The translations under genes and the position numbers were made by a program. 64,000 nt of DNA from Alisma plantago-aquatica (Eukaryota; Streptophyta; Magnoliopsida; Alismatales; Alismataceae): contig OY856412.1 of the NCBI GenBank assembly GCA_963693085.1, forward strand, positions 1,131,754,244-1,131,818,243, given 5' to 3'. The notes below the pieces were generated by a model that saw only the letters and a program-made list of their open reading frames with translations, was not told the DNA's origin and made no database searches. Below are positions 1 through 11,973 of the stretch, in pieces; position 1 is the first letter of the stretch, and each line of letters begins with the position of its first letter.

Positions 1-186
1 TTGTGGCGTGAACCCTATAGACGTCGGCCGACTATATATAACTGACGCCTATGAGTCATATAGGCGTCGGTTATAAAACTGACGCCGAAGAGTTCGACCT
101 TTAGTGGCGCCCACATAGGCATCGCTTGAAAACCTTCGCTAAAAGGGGTTAAATAACCGACGCCAAAGGCGTGTTCTGTAGTAGTG
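1..186. mobile_element. CACTA (En/Spm) transposon terminus, truncated by window edge
   Basis: The stretch ends in GGCGTGTTCTGTAGTAGTG (168-186), the complement of a terminus starting CACTACTACAGAA, the typical plant CACTA inverted repeat. Inside it, short motifs of the type ACCGACGCC / GGCGTCGGT recur in both orientations about every 20-40 bp (near 22, 41, 64, 80 and 155). This matches the subterminal repeats where CACTA transposases bind. CACTA elements duplicate 3 bp on insertion; the right-hand trinucleotide would be TGT (187-189), but the other end lies outside the window. No transposase coding is visible here, so autonomy is unknown. Confidence 0.82.
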
Positions 187-1990
187 TGTATTGATCATAA
201 AGGTAATTTATAAGCAATACAGTAAAAATGAAAAACACACAAAAATCATCATAAGTAAAAGGAATGCATTGACCACGTTGCATGGAATATTATTTTCCCA
301 TTCTGAATCCATTTTTCATATGTGACGGTGCCAAGTTATGATTTAGGTCATTTGTTAAAGCTTAACCCCAAAATTACTTGTGAAGTCTCAAATGGCTTTG
401 AAATCCTTCCAAGAAAGAATATTTTTTAGGTAGATATAGATCTTTATATCTATCTATTATTTTCATCCCTAAAATCTATTAGATTACATGTTTTGTCATT
501 CATTGGTTCCTTTTTACCATCTCCTCTACTATCTCATATTTTTTGTCACTGATTGTCAATATTCCATGTTACAAAGACTCTTTCGTGGATTTTTCTTACG
601 TCAAGAGTATTACATATGTGAGAAGAAATATTCTCAGTAGCCAAGTTTAGTATGTTGTTTAGTGGACTTCTATCCAAAAATCCTAACGATATCTTTGTAC
701 AGGATGTATGTTAATTTGTCGTATGGGTAGTCTATAATTCTTACTAGCATTGAGATTTCAATATCCATTTTACATAGGTGCCCCATTGGTGAACTTGGAA
801 ATTCTTGTTGAAGATTGTGCATGTGATTCTTTACAGACTAATACATTTCGTTATTGTTGCTTCCCCCCTCCATGGTTTGTAAACACTTTAAGATCTTGCA
901 TGGGGTTTTTGGGACCAACATGTTGTTTACTATTCTGCCTTTTAGGAGCAACTCAGTTGAAGGGTGATCATGAACATCATCAAGCCCTTTGGGAGAAACC
1001 CAAATGGAGGGGTGATCATGAACATCATCAAAAGTGGTTTGAGGTGTTGGTACGTATGCTCATAGAGCCAGTCATACAATGATTGTAATGACATATCTTA
1101 TAAATGATTTGATTAATAATAATATTAATTATATTAATATGTTTTTTCAATTATGAGATGATGATATAACATGATAGATGTTTAAAAAATGATATTACTC
1201 GATGACATATGTCTTCAGGATGAGGATCTGAATAATGAGATGATATGTATGATAAGAGTATATATTTTATTATGTCCCTAGTTGGATATTATTGTGGAAC
1301 ACAACAATAATACATAAGTCTAGAGTGTTTTGATTGATGATAGAATCTCAGTACTCATGATATGTTATATCAAGCTAAACACATAGGTACTTGTTAGAGA
1401 ATAATGTACCAGACAGACCCACCTTGAGAGTGATACGTGGAAACCATTGAGTGGTAGTCAGAATCATCTCTCTTAGTATTAGTGGTGACTGTGGTTCTTA
1501 GACTTGAAGTCACTGCACTCATCACATGTTATTTGATGTACTTTTACAGCATCCAACGTGACCTTGAATAAGAGTTACTATACAAGTGATGTTCTGGTAT
1601 GTTGTAACACATGGGGATTGACTACGAGTGATGTAGATGGGATTTCTCCCTCCTTTATGAGTTGATATCCTAGCCACTTGATAAGCGAGTCTGAAAAACA
1701 TATGTCCATACTCATGTGAACAAAATACGTGATACATGAGCTCACATGCATCTCATACAATTTTCTCTAGTTCAAGGAATGTGGATTGAATATTAAGAGG
1801 GTGATGATTCAATGCCTCGAGTTCAATCTGGATATCAGAGAAAATGGAACTATATGATCATTGTAATGGTGATAGTGGTTTTTAGGTTGAAGTTATTTTC
1901 CAACTTTGCAATTACATGGAAAGAAATGATGTGTTTCTAGATACAACTTCTTTCTTGTGATGTCATAAATTAGTTATGGACATTCACTAT
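187..1990. other. AT-rich intergenic sequence without a recognisable gene
   Basis: No domain or motif was recognised on either strand. A reading frame at 750-1082 (+) has no family resemblance and partly owes its length to a short direct duplication near 962-1031. It is left unannotated. Confidence 0.5.
962..1031 (+). repeat. Short direct duplication, 21-22 bp, offset about 48 bp
   Basis: The string GGGTGATCATGAACATCATC occurs at 962 and again at 1,010, separated by about 27 bp of unrelated sequence. Two copies only; probably a local slippage or repair duplication. Confidence 0.7.
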
Positions 1991-3230
1991 CAACATAACA
2001 TGGGACCTATAGGGTCACACAGATCAGATGCACCTGGAATAGGAGTTACTCATGAATAAGGTTTAACTTGATTACTAAAGTGTTTAGGTATTCAACTTAA
2101 ACAACATTGACTAAAAATTGGCTAACTAAGAATGTGAATTGACCAACTCAAATGTTGAGTCGACAGACTAAAATGTCAAGTCAATTTAAACAACATTGTT
2201 GAAGAATTGGCTGACTGGGAATCTGAGCCAACTGATTCAAGTGGAGTCAATAGATTCATGCATTGAGTCTAGCGATTTAAGTGTCTAGTCAATCGATTGG
2301 ACAATCAATAATGCTAGATCAAGGATTGATGCTAACATCATGTTGTGCATTGATTGTTGCATTGAAAACCAATATTTTTGTGAATATGATATCATTCTGA
2401 TCGGTTGATTCGATGTTCTAGTCAACCACTGGAGTGCTAGTTGACTGGATCAAGTGTTGAGTCAATTGGCTCGTGATCCCCAATAGGCAAAAATTCATGA
2501 AAATCCACCTCTTTGATTCTTAATTGATCTAGAAATTGAGATTTAATCCTCCTATAAATAGAAGGGTAGTCAGGGCTTTTAGAAGACACAACTAACATTG
2601 GAAAATGTTGTCCTCTCATAGATGTGGTAACATAAGAGGTTGAGCAAGTCATACCCATAAAAAGGAGAGACAGATACGGAGAACAAGTTAGCGATAGCAC
2701 GTTGACACTGAGGGAACAAACTACTTCCCTTTGTCTCTAGCAAGCACGATGAGTTCCTGATGGTCCGCATGGACTACCGTATAGGTGTGGAAGTTGTTGC
2801 CACCATGTCAGGAGGATGTCATCAACATTTGTTCATGGTTCTACAATAAGAGGCTCCATCGACAACTCTGGGTGCTGCTTGAGAAAGAAACACATCTATG
2901 TAAGGATTGTTGCTAGACTTTCTCCAGGAGTGAGTATATGCCTTCCAAACCCTCTTTGTTAAATATCATTGTTGACGCGATCTACTTGGTTGGGATGCGA
3001 GGAAAAAATTGTTTCCGCTGCCTTATCGGTTGCCTGAAATCACAACATGAGGTTCAGTAAGTTCTTCAACATAGATGCATAATAAATAAGCATGTTGCCC
3101 CCTGCCCCACAGTTTTACTCTACTAGCCATATTTGAGTATTGAATGTCCTTTATTTGGTAACAAGCCTTGGTGTAGTATATAGGCTAGAAAGTGTTGGGG
3201 TGTATGTAGTTGAGTTTGGCCCCAAAGGTT
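1991..3230 (+). mobile_element. Putative decayed copia-type LTR-like region
   Basis: From 2,090 to 2,480 degenerate units such as AGTCAATCGATTGGAC, AGTCGACAGACTAAA and AGTTGACTGGATCAAG follow one another. Similar short repeats occur in the upstream half of the copia LTR at 35,803-37,269. They are followed by a TATA box (2,553) and a leader-like stretch that reads GTTTCCGCTGCC near 3,020, a pattern common close to the end of plant copia LTRs. I could not fix LTR ends, a primer site or a polypurine tract. The assignment rests on composition and order only, and the limits are approximate. Confidence 0.35.
2553..2560 (+). promoter_or_regulatory. TATA box of the putative LTR
   Basis: TATAAATA followed by GAAGGGTAGTCAGGGC, placed after the degenerate repeat block. 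This is the spacing expected of an LTR promoter. Inference from sequence only. Confidence 0.4.
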
Positions 3231-5575
3231 TTTAAGATGAGATTGAAAATACAAGAATCACAAAGATGTGTTCGAAGTCCAAAGATGGCCATCTAGCCAA
3301 TCCGACCACCATTAGTGATGGCAACCCCTTTATCATGACTTCACTTAGAAATATGCCCAAATAGAAATCTTGCTTCACTAGGAACTGTGATTATGTGCTC
3401 AACTAGATGGTCCACCATTGTATGCTTAGGAGAAGTATAAAATTTTTAAAGTTTGGATAAGAATTTAGGTCTTGTGAAAGATATATCTAGTATTTTATGC
3501 CCAGATCTCTTAGTGACATCAAAGGTTATGAATACCATTTTTTTTGGACATTTACAAAAAGAGATGGCCAGATAATGGTTTTCCAAAACTCTTATGAACC
3601 TCATAGGAATTACATGAAATCTATGCATGCGACTTTCATTGAGATTTGGTTTAAACAATCTTCTAAGAAATCCATATGGATCAACTCATCTATGAATGGT
3701 GGAAATAGTTTAGGACTTTCAAACAAATATAACATTGTGTTAGGTATGGAGGATTGCTTAGGAGGTATAAAAATTGAATAGAGATCCCAACTGTCTATAT
3801 CATCTTGTCATAACAAGAGGTATGCCTAGTCTTCTTATTTTATTTATAATCTTGAGCTTGTGTTGTAGTATATCAATGCTTGTTTTCAAGGTGCACTCCT
3901 ACATAAAATTATAATATAGCTGATGTGTTCAAGTCACATATACTTGTCTGTCCCTCCCTTATTAATACTTTGTGACTAGTGTATCCCATTCTCCACTCCT
4001 CCTATCAGGTCTCTAGAATCACCATAGTTTCTTTGTGTCATCAATACATATAATCTATTTTGATTTTTTATGATCCTATTGTCCTTCATCATAAGATTTC
4101 ATTCTTAGTAAATAATTTTCCCCAAAAAAGTAAATTTGGTTGTTGTATTCTTTAATGCAATTCCCCCTTTTTATTACTTTTATGAGAAGATTTTTGTTTG
4201 GTTTCACACCAAAATGACTATCCCCTATCATCTTACAAAAACATCCCTTTTTAATGAGTCAGGTGCCAAAAATAATGTCTATCTGGACTAGATGGCCTAA
4301 AGGCACATACATTAGCAAAGTGACCTCTAACACTACAAGAATAGCAACATTTTGGGATAAGACAATTGGGACAACCTAACATCTCTCTCTTCTTGTGTAT
4401 CTATTGTATCTCTTCTAATGACTCTTGTACTCACATAGATATCAATTGCATGCTTTGGGTGTTGTGATAATTAATTTGGTCACATTAATGATGAATGTTA
4501 CAATATGTGACATTAATTGACATAATTGAACTTAGTACCATGCTTTAATGCACTAATCTTTTTCAAGTGAAATTGAACCTTATAAATATGCTCTTCTTGA
4601 TCTCAAAAACATAGTATATTGTACATAATCCCATTACAAATCTAACAACACAAAAATCACCTCAATCAGAGTTTCAAATTTGAAGTTATGACCATTTGAA
4701 TAATCCTATTTGTATGTCGTAAATTTAATTGATTTTAGCCTTGTCAGACCCAATTTGGGTGTGGCCCAGTCTAGTTGGGCGCTCCGTTGATAAGTCAGAA
4801 ATGAGCATGTTTGTTTCTAACCTATCACAATCTTCATATCATTACCCACAGATCTAACCTCTAATGTGATAGTTAGAAGGTCAATCTCCTAGCGTGGTCT
4901 ATACACTATAGCACTGCTACATTGTAACTTCACAACGACCACCTAAAATTTTCCCTTATCGCTTCTTTCCCTTTAATTAACCAGTTGTTTCATATCCTTT
5001 CCCTACCCTCATTCTTTTCCCCTTTTTTGTTATGTTTCATGCATTTGGTCTCTCTATCCCCTTCTCCTTCTTCCTCCATCCTCCAATGCATCGTTGCAGG
5101 AGATAGGGGGTGTCCTTGCCTCAGCCACCCTCGACAAGAGAAAATGGTGGTTGTAGGTCTGTAGTGAGATGCTTGACCCCAACTGACATCTCTATGAGAT
5201 CCACCAAGGCCTCCTACCCCTTGAGTTCATGCCTCAGGTCCATGAAATAAATACTGTGTGGATGTTGTGTGGAGGGGAAGGAAGGTAGGGGTGGTGCAAC
5301 CACTATCAGATCTTTGGGATCAAGATGGTGCATGAAGAGGACAGTTTGGATCCTACTATGCCACTAACCCCTATCTTGGGTGTGGTCATTCAAGGGAAAT
5401 GATGACTGCGTCCAAACTTTGGACGAAATAGGAAAAATTACATGTCAAACTGATCACCTCGAAGAGATCCATGCATTGAACATAGTTGTGGACCCTATAA
5501 TCCCCTTATTGTCCTCATGTTTTGCTAAAAAGACAAAATGTGACTATGTTTGACAATACTTAATGTGTGTCAACC
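3231..5575. other. Decayed intergenic sequence between LTR-like region and LTR copy A
   Basis: Apart from the zinc-knuckle remnant at 4,305-4,346, nothing was recognised. Overlapping frames at 3,446-3,658 (-) and 3,497-3,781 (+) are mirror shadows with no family resemblance. A more GC-rich patch near 5,090-5,240 has no long frame. Confidence 0.45.
4305..4346 (-). pseudogene. CCHC zinc-knuckle remnant of a retrotransposon gag
   Basis: On the minus strand 14 codons read CYSCSVRGHFANVC, a complete C-X2-C-X4-H-X4-C knuckle as found near the C-terminus of copia and gypsy Gag, where it binds the element RNA. Flanking minus-strand sequence is polar but broken by stops, and no gag core, protease or LTR was found nearby. 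It is most simply a stranded piece of an old element. A chance match to a 14-residue pattern remains possible. Confidence 0.45.
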
Positions 5576-7464
5576 TGTGAGAACCCGTTACACAAAATGA
5601 GATTACTCAAAACATAAAACACAATTAATCACTAATTAATCACATACCCAAAAATATGGGTAAATTAAAACCGATTTCAATGTCAACACCTTCTCAGAAA
5701 CATTTGCATAAGACCCCAACATGTTTCTTGTATCCATACTATGTCATGAATTTGATACAAATTGTTCTATCTCCTTAGCCAAAACATATATACACAGGAG
5801 AACAATATTCATATATGTCACACAAACACGCATTAACATGCTAACAAAAGTTCGATTTGTTTGAAACACCATATACAAACCTTTCCTGCCCGGACCTGAG
5901 AGTACAGGGACGACTCTAGAAAAAACTAGACATCTAATCAAATTTATCAAAGATTCATTACTATAGCTCCTCTTTGCTGCCACATGTTTGTTTTCGTCAC
6001 TTCCGATTACCTAAAAATATGTGGCAAACCACAAGGGTGAGACCCATGTCCTAGCAAGAGATATAACCTCCAACAACATTTATTGATAACAACATTTTAA
6101 AGTAATTAAACAGTTTAGCAGTTTAATCAGATATAACAAATAAGATCAACAGTACTGATGATTAACAAAATACATAAAGGAGCAGATAATAACTATCATC
6201 ATTAACCAAACTATTATCCTTTATCTTGTTGACAATATAAGCAATTCAGTAGCATATGCAGTTCTAGCATCATAAGAAAGTCTAGTAACATAGCATAGCT
6301 AACAGCATGAGCCTAATTGGTTGAACATATCAACATCATAAGAAGAGCGAGCAACATAAGCACAACTACCTGGATATGCATGATTATCAGTATATACATC
6401 TCTAGTTACAAAGGCATGGCTAGCATGCTAAACATAACTAACAACATGAGATAGTTAGCATCATGATTATAATCAGTAGTAGTAGTATAGTTATCAACAT
6501 AATCATGGCTACTGTATGTACGCATCTACAATCTTAAGCATATCCAAAACATAACTATATCTACTATCTCTTAATTGCACTAAGCATCATCTTTATGTAA
6601 AGAGAACAAACATGGGTTATAATCCAATGTGAAATGTTGTGCATAACCCTAAACAAATATGTTACATGGCTGTATTACATCTTTTTTTATGCCCTGGGGA
6701 ATTTGAATCGTAACATTCAAAGTCCAACTGACCCCTGCGAAGGGCTACTCGGTTCTGTACAATATATAAGAGTCCCGGTATCCTAAGATCTCTTCCCCTC
6801 GATCAGTACGAGTAAAAAGGCAGTGACATATCAGTCAAAGCTTCCACTACAACGACATATAGTCAAGCTGATAACCACTAGTACGATCTTGGTACAGGTC
6901 ACGACACTAGAAACCAGGGTATTCAAACCCAATCACTGAGGTACAACAACAATTGTCCTCTAATCACATCATGTTATAATCATCAAGACACGACCGCAAC
7001 CATTCTCAATCACATCAAATGTATGAGGCATGACCATAGCCAACCTCTACAATGTGCATTGTGGATGACAAGGATATATCCTCAACCTGCCACCCCCACA
7101 TACTCAACAATATGTGCTCTGAGTTTCCCTTAGGAATACTCATTTCACCATCCAGCAAGTTCTGACACTAAAGATGGCTCTACGACACAGGGCACTACAT
7201 GATTAGAGTTGCACTTGATTAGTTATGCCAATTGGGTGAATTAAGGATGCATCAAACAAGTGGGCATAAAAACCCTAATTCACTTCTAGCAAGCATATAA
7301 ATATCAAAACTTGAAAATATATAAAACATATGAACCATAATTTCCCATCTCATCATCACATGGTACTATTCACTTACCATTCATGAGACTACACTAGTCA
7401 TCATATTATCGCAAGATATAAATCCTTTTTCACAATATCATAGGGTATCAACCCTTATCAACAT

Positions 7465-8401
7465 CCTATGGAGGTTCTGCTCCAACATCTTGGCAACGAT
7501 GGCTATATTAAGGGACCGACACTGCAATTTTAATCCAACCTGCAATGTATGCAATTCGGCAGACGAATCTATATACCATCTGTTCTTTGAATGTCCGGTA
7601 GCAAGGGGAACGTGGAGACATTGTTTAGATACTGGTCAACTCCAAGAACTTTCAGCTCTTACAACCGAGGAGGCACTACTATATATGCAGACAAATCTAG
7701 ATGCTGATCAGCTCGTGATGGCTCTTGTACAACTATGGAGTTTATGGTCTGCAAGAAACAAAAAGGTTTTCTCAAGTAACCAAAGACCAGTCTCGATCTT
7801 CTTTCAGCCTCTCAGGGCGTTAGTTCGCGACTACCAGGAGGCTCTCTCTTTTTCGAACTGGCCTGGTCTGACCGGAGCTCCTGTTCCTCCCCGATGGGTT
7901 CCGTCGGAATAGGGATGAGTGAAGATCAACTGCGATGCGACGATCCTTATGGATGTCAGATCTAGCTGGAGCTGTGCCGTGAGAAACGAACTCGGGGTGG
8001 TCCTGGCGGCGGCGTCTGGACAATCACTACTAGCGTGGAGTCGAAAACTAGCTGAAGCACATGCTATTTATATGGCTCTTGAGAAGGCTGCCGCATGGAG
8101 CGTCAATGATATCACTGTGGAGTCAGATTCAAGGACCGTAATTGATGCCATTAACTCTAGCCGAATAATAAGATATTATCTTGGTAGTCTCATCAATGAT
8201 ATTAGATTTCTTGTTTCCTCCTTCTCTTTCTGTTAGTTCTATTTCTCTCCTCGTAGCTGTAACTCGGTAGCTCATGCAGTGGCTAGAGCTGCACTACTTG
8301 AGCCTGTAGTAGATGTAGTCGGAATGAACAACATTCCGAACAACATTGTTAATCTTTCTTTGATTGATATTAATTAAAGAAGGGAAGGGGTTTTCAAAAA
8401 A
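7465..8401 (+). mobile_element. 5'-truncated L1-type LINE inserted in LTR copy A
   Basis: The insert is flanked by perfect 15-bp copies of AACCCTTATCAACAT (7,450-7,464 and 8,402-8,416). The uninterrupted target is seen once in the inverted copy B (near 13,908-13,935) and in copy C (near 17,610-17,640). The insert ends in a short A run, as expected for target-primed reverse transcription. About 937 bp remain, covering only the C-terminal part of ORF2, so it was dead on arrival. The first two As of the right-hand copy cannot be separated from the tail. Confidence 0.9.
7466..8377 (+). pseudogene. LINE ORF2 C-terminus: zf-RVT plus RNase H-like domain
   Basis: A single frame runs from the truncation point to TAA at 8,375-8,377. 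The first part carries the zinc-binding reverse-transcriptase tail (zf-RVT): a CxxC pair (CNVC), then HLFFECP and a following W. The second part, from about 7,922, is a plant-type RNase H (RVT_3): INCDA with the first Asp, AEAHA with Glu, ESDS with the second Asp, and near the end CNSVAHAVARAA, the usual C-terminal signature. Three stops break the frame, TAG at 7,910, TGA at 7,916 and TAG at 8,234, without any frameshift. The upstream endonuclease and reverse transcriptase core are missing through 5' truncation. Not functional. Confidence 0.88.
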
Positions 8402-11323
8402 AACCCTTATCAACATAAGAGGATTACACCTCATTAGGGGATCAACCATGCCCAAAGGTTATTAAGACCATCATAGTATTCCATGTAAGACCATCATTAT
8501 CTTTCCATGTCTTATAACAAGGCTCAACAACATCACTTACATATAATATACCAGATCAACACAATCTTGCATTAATGAGCTAGGAGATATTCATAAACAA
8601 TCATAGAAGGGTTATATTAAAATTAAGAACATTCCTTTATTACATCAACATGCAAGGAATCTAAATATGATTAACACTCATCATATTCACAATGCACATG
8701 TTCGGCATAAGAAAGTATCAACCATGTGGCTATGATAACCACCAATTAACACATTAAGGTTATGATCATGTTAAGGAGGTTATTCCAGCATCATTCCATC
8801 ATATAAGAATGTTAAACATGACTACTCATCTTTATCTAATTGCATTAGAGTTAGGTTCAACATTACAAATTATATCAATGTTACTAATCAACACTCATAC
8901 CCAAATCCTAACTCATGACATCCCCATTGGATCATGGATGCATAAGGTGAAGCATCACCATCACATTCCATACTATTCTCAAGTATGAACCCACACATAA
9001 ATCAAGGTGTAACCATCAGGTTATAGCATACTAGGGTTTCATCAATAATAGAGTACTCCATGATTGCATTAGTCATTCAAGGACTATTCATACCCAATTA
9101 CCATCATTTAGTTATATTAAAGCTAGGTATAACAAGCTATACCTAATTAGGGTTACATATCAACACAATATGGTTATCATCCATTCTATTCATATGAGTG
9201 AATAAGTAAGACTAACTTATTGAGGGCAACCCTCCATTTATTCCATCATCATCCAACCCATATCGCCATACAACAATGTCACCCAGAACCATTGGATGTT
9301 TAAAAGGTAATACCTTTGGTTGTTTACATAAGTAAAGAACTTGTATAAACGACCTATGAAGTTCTTGATTTGTTCTTTATAAAGAGTCACCATATAAACC
9401 TAGGCATCCCTTGATTAACATCACAAAAAGTTCCATTGGAAGTAGGGTAAAACCCACAATCGACTATTTATTTAGAACACGCCATCCATTATCAACAAGT
9501 AAGATCCTTAAGTTGATCATATAAAGGAAACCATTTAAATCAAATTATTAGGACCAACATATTACATTATCCATCATTTAAATTTATTGGAGAAATAAAC
9601 ATTTTATCTTGACCATTGGGTCAAGTTCATACGCTAAAACCATCAATTACAGTATAGGTCCGACCATTGCATCAAGTGACCCAAGAAACCATTAGTATAA
9701 GACTTAATTGATGATACAACTACAATGCCTAACTCAAAATAGGTTGTAGAGACCTAATACACCATCATTAGTGATCATGAAATCACAATAGGCTGTTAGA
9801 TCAACATTATATTCATTAATCAACATCAAATATTAAGCTAATGTCAACATTGATTAATAACATAGGTAGGGTACTTAAGGGTTGATCATTAAACTTCTAA
9901 TTGATCCAAAACCTGACCTAAGGTGGTGAACATAGGTTGTCACTATTATTTTAAACCCTTGATCATGACCATCAGTTGACTACAACACCATAGGGTTGTT
10001 ACAATGGTACCATAATCGGGTCATGGTTTATAGAAGAAATCAGCTTAAAACCCTAAAATTTACCATTGGTTGATAGGTGCTTAACACCATAGGTTGCCAA
10101 AACAACCTGATACAAGTCATATTGTACCTTAGGAGCATCATACACATGATCACAAGTTCATATATAACTAAAATTAGAACAGGGAACTTTATAAAAATCG
10201 AAATCCAAGTCAAGCATAGCTTTTTAGTGCATGTATTATCATTTTCAAACAAGAACATGATCTAGAAAGCTTATGGTAAGAAATAAACATGGAGAAAGTT
10301 ATAAAACTTGCCTCTAATGATAAGATGGAGTCCCACACATATTAAATATCGACCAGGTAGGGTAGAAAATCCAAGAATAAGTTATGAATTTGTCCATCTA
10401 TCACCTTTCTTCATCAAATGAGCAAACCCTAAGCATAAGGAGCAAGAAAGGTAGGAATTTAGGGCTTTAGAGAAATTTCTACCATGGAACAGTAAAGTTA
10501 CGACATGGAGAAATCTAGCAGGAAGGATAAAAAAGAAATAGACAGAGGAAAGAAGGAAATTCTTACACTTTTAGGTCAAGATCACTAGAAGGAAGCTTTT
10601 TCAACCCTAAAATGAAGTCAATTTCAACCTTAGAGCCTTTCTCCAAGAAGATCCCCACTTTCTTCTTCCTTGGGCAGCAAAATTCGCAGATGAACAGAGG
10701 GAGAAAGAGGTTGGGAGAAGGAGAGAGGTGGTGGAGAGGAAATCACTCGTTTTAGTGCTTGTGGATAAGTATATGCCCCTTTAATATAAAGAAAAAGAAA
10801 AAGTTGAAATTCTAGTATATATCCAAGTGTCCATGGCTTTAAATTATTAAGAATATATAAGCACACACACAAGAAGCTCTCCCACCATCCCTCTAGACCT
10901 GATTAGATTTCCTTTGTCGAATTTCTAAGCCAATCACATAATTCCTTAGTTGATAGCTACTAAAGGTAGCTCATCTATAAAGGGAAAAACCCTAAAATAC
11001 CCTTGGAGCAAACACCTTCAAACTAAGGTTAAAATAGGTGCCCCATGGCTCAAAAAGCTCAAGAATGATGATAGAATATCCAAGGAACATAATGCAAGTG
11101 ATGAATTGCAAAGAAAACCTGTCAATTGGGTAAATTGCATAATAGTCCAAAATGTGTATAAAATTGCATAACTTGCTTAAACAGTGTCCAAATTGGACCA
11201 AATTTGAAACTTAAGCCTGTCTTATGATTTCAAAGCATATCACAAGGTTATATTATAGTTTTAAGCATTACATTTTGATAATTAAGCTTTTGAAACTCAT
11301 TAAATGAGTTTAGGGGCCTCACA

Positions 11324-11457
11324 ACTATAAACCCCTAATAGGGATTTCACCCCCAAAATCCAAGGTAAACAAAGATGGGTACTTCCTCTACACCCCATCC
11401 TATTAACTTCATATGGTTACTTGAATATCATGTTGATGTCACATCATTCATACATAT
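11324..11457 (-). mobile_element. 3' end of gypsy internal region and polypurine tract next to LTR A
   Basis: On the minus strand the sequence reads GGATTTTGGGGGTGAAATCC and then ATTAGGGGTTTATAGT directly before the LTR start TGTGAGG. Plant chromovirus polyproteins end just so, with a short tail motif followed by a purine-rich tract. The same 130 bp occurs inverted in front of LTR B (11,845-11,973). Confidence 0.6.
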
Positions 11458-11844
11458 CATTGTTCAAATTAGGGTTTTCAAGCTATTTCCTTCTCTATCA
11501 CATAAGCTATGGAATGACAGCTGCCAGCGTCAACATTTCTTTTGATGTTGAAAAAGAACTGATAAGAGTTCTAGTGTCAGTGTATAAAAAAAGGATGGAT
11601 ACATTGCCTTTTTTTATATGCTTTAAGGAATGGTATGGGACACATAGCATGATTGGTAAAAAGCTAGCAAGTATGACTTTTGAGTAATGTGTTGATACAA
11701 TAGATATAATTTTAGGATGATAGCTAGAATCTAAAGTTGAACATTACTATTATATTTGTACAGGTGGCACAATAAGTTTCTATGTTCCATATTTGCAAAT
11801 GTCTTCTTATGTGGGGGTTTTTCTACTGACCTAAGATGAGATAT
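11458..11844. other. Unique spacer between the two head-to-head LTR ends
   Basis: About 390 bp not shared between the two arms. A plus-strand frame (11,421-11,687) and a minus-strand frame (11,731-11,922) cross it but match nothing I recognise. It could be remaining internal sequence of one of the two elements. Confidence 0.45.
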
Positions 11845-11973
11845 GTATGAATGATGTACATCACCATGATATGCAAGTAACCATGTGAAGGTAATAGGTT
11901 GAGGTGCAAAGTAAGTACCCATCTTTGTTTACCTTGGATTTTGGGGGCGAAATCCCTGTTAGGGGTTTATAGT
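11845..11973 (+). mobile_element. 3' end of gypsy internal region and polypurine tract next to LTR B
   Basis: Plus-strand counterpart of 11,324-11,457: GGATTTTGGGGGCGAAATCC, then GTTAGGGGTTTATAGT and the LTR start TGTAAGG at 11,974. It makes B a 3' LTR of an element whose interior has been lost. Confidence 0.6.

Larger units (their letters stand above)
5576..11323 (-). mobile_element. Gypsy LTR, copy A (3' LTR, minus orientation)
   Basis: Read on the minus strand the LTR starts TGTGAGGCCCC (at 11,323) and ends GTTCTCACA (at 5,576), with TG...CA ends. It aligns with copy B (11,974-15,763, inverted) and copy C (15,773-18,037, same orientation). It is longer than B because it holds a LINE (7,465-8,401) and because B lacks about 1 kb corresponding to roughly 9,050-10,020. 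Without the LINE the LTR is about 4.8 kb, long even for a Tekay/Del-type chromovirus. The 3' end of an element interior and a polypurine tract adjoin it at 11,324, which makes it a 3' LTR. A minus-strand frame at 5,744-5,983 recurs in B and C but looks like LTR sequence, not a gene. Confidence 0.75.

Noticed and set aside
5744..5983. A frame shared by LTR copies A (5,744-5,983), C (15,803-16,243) and B (15,398-15,598) on the sense strand of the LTR, as a possible conserved LTR-encoded peptide.
   Set aside because: The copies are simply related as DNA. B has a 39-bp in-frame loss, the related LTR of E has a stop in the equivalent place, and no domain is recognisable. Conservation is explained by common descent of the LTR.
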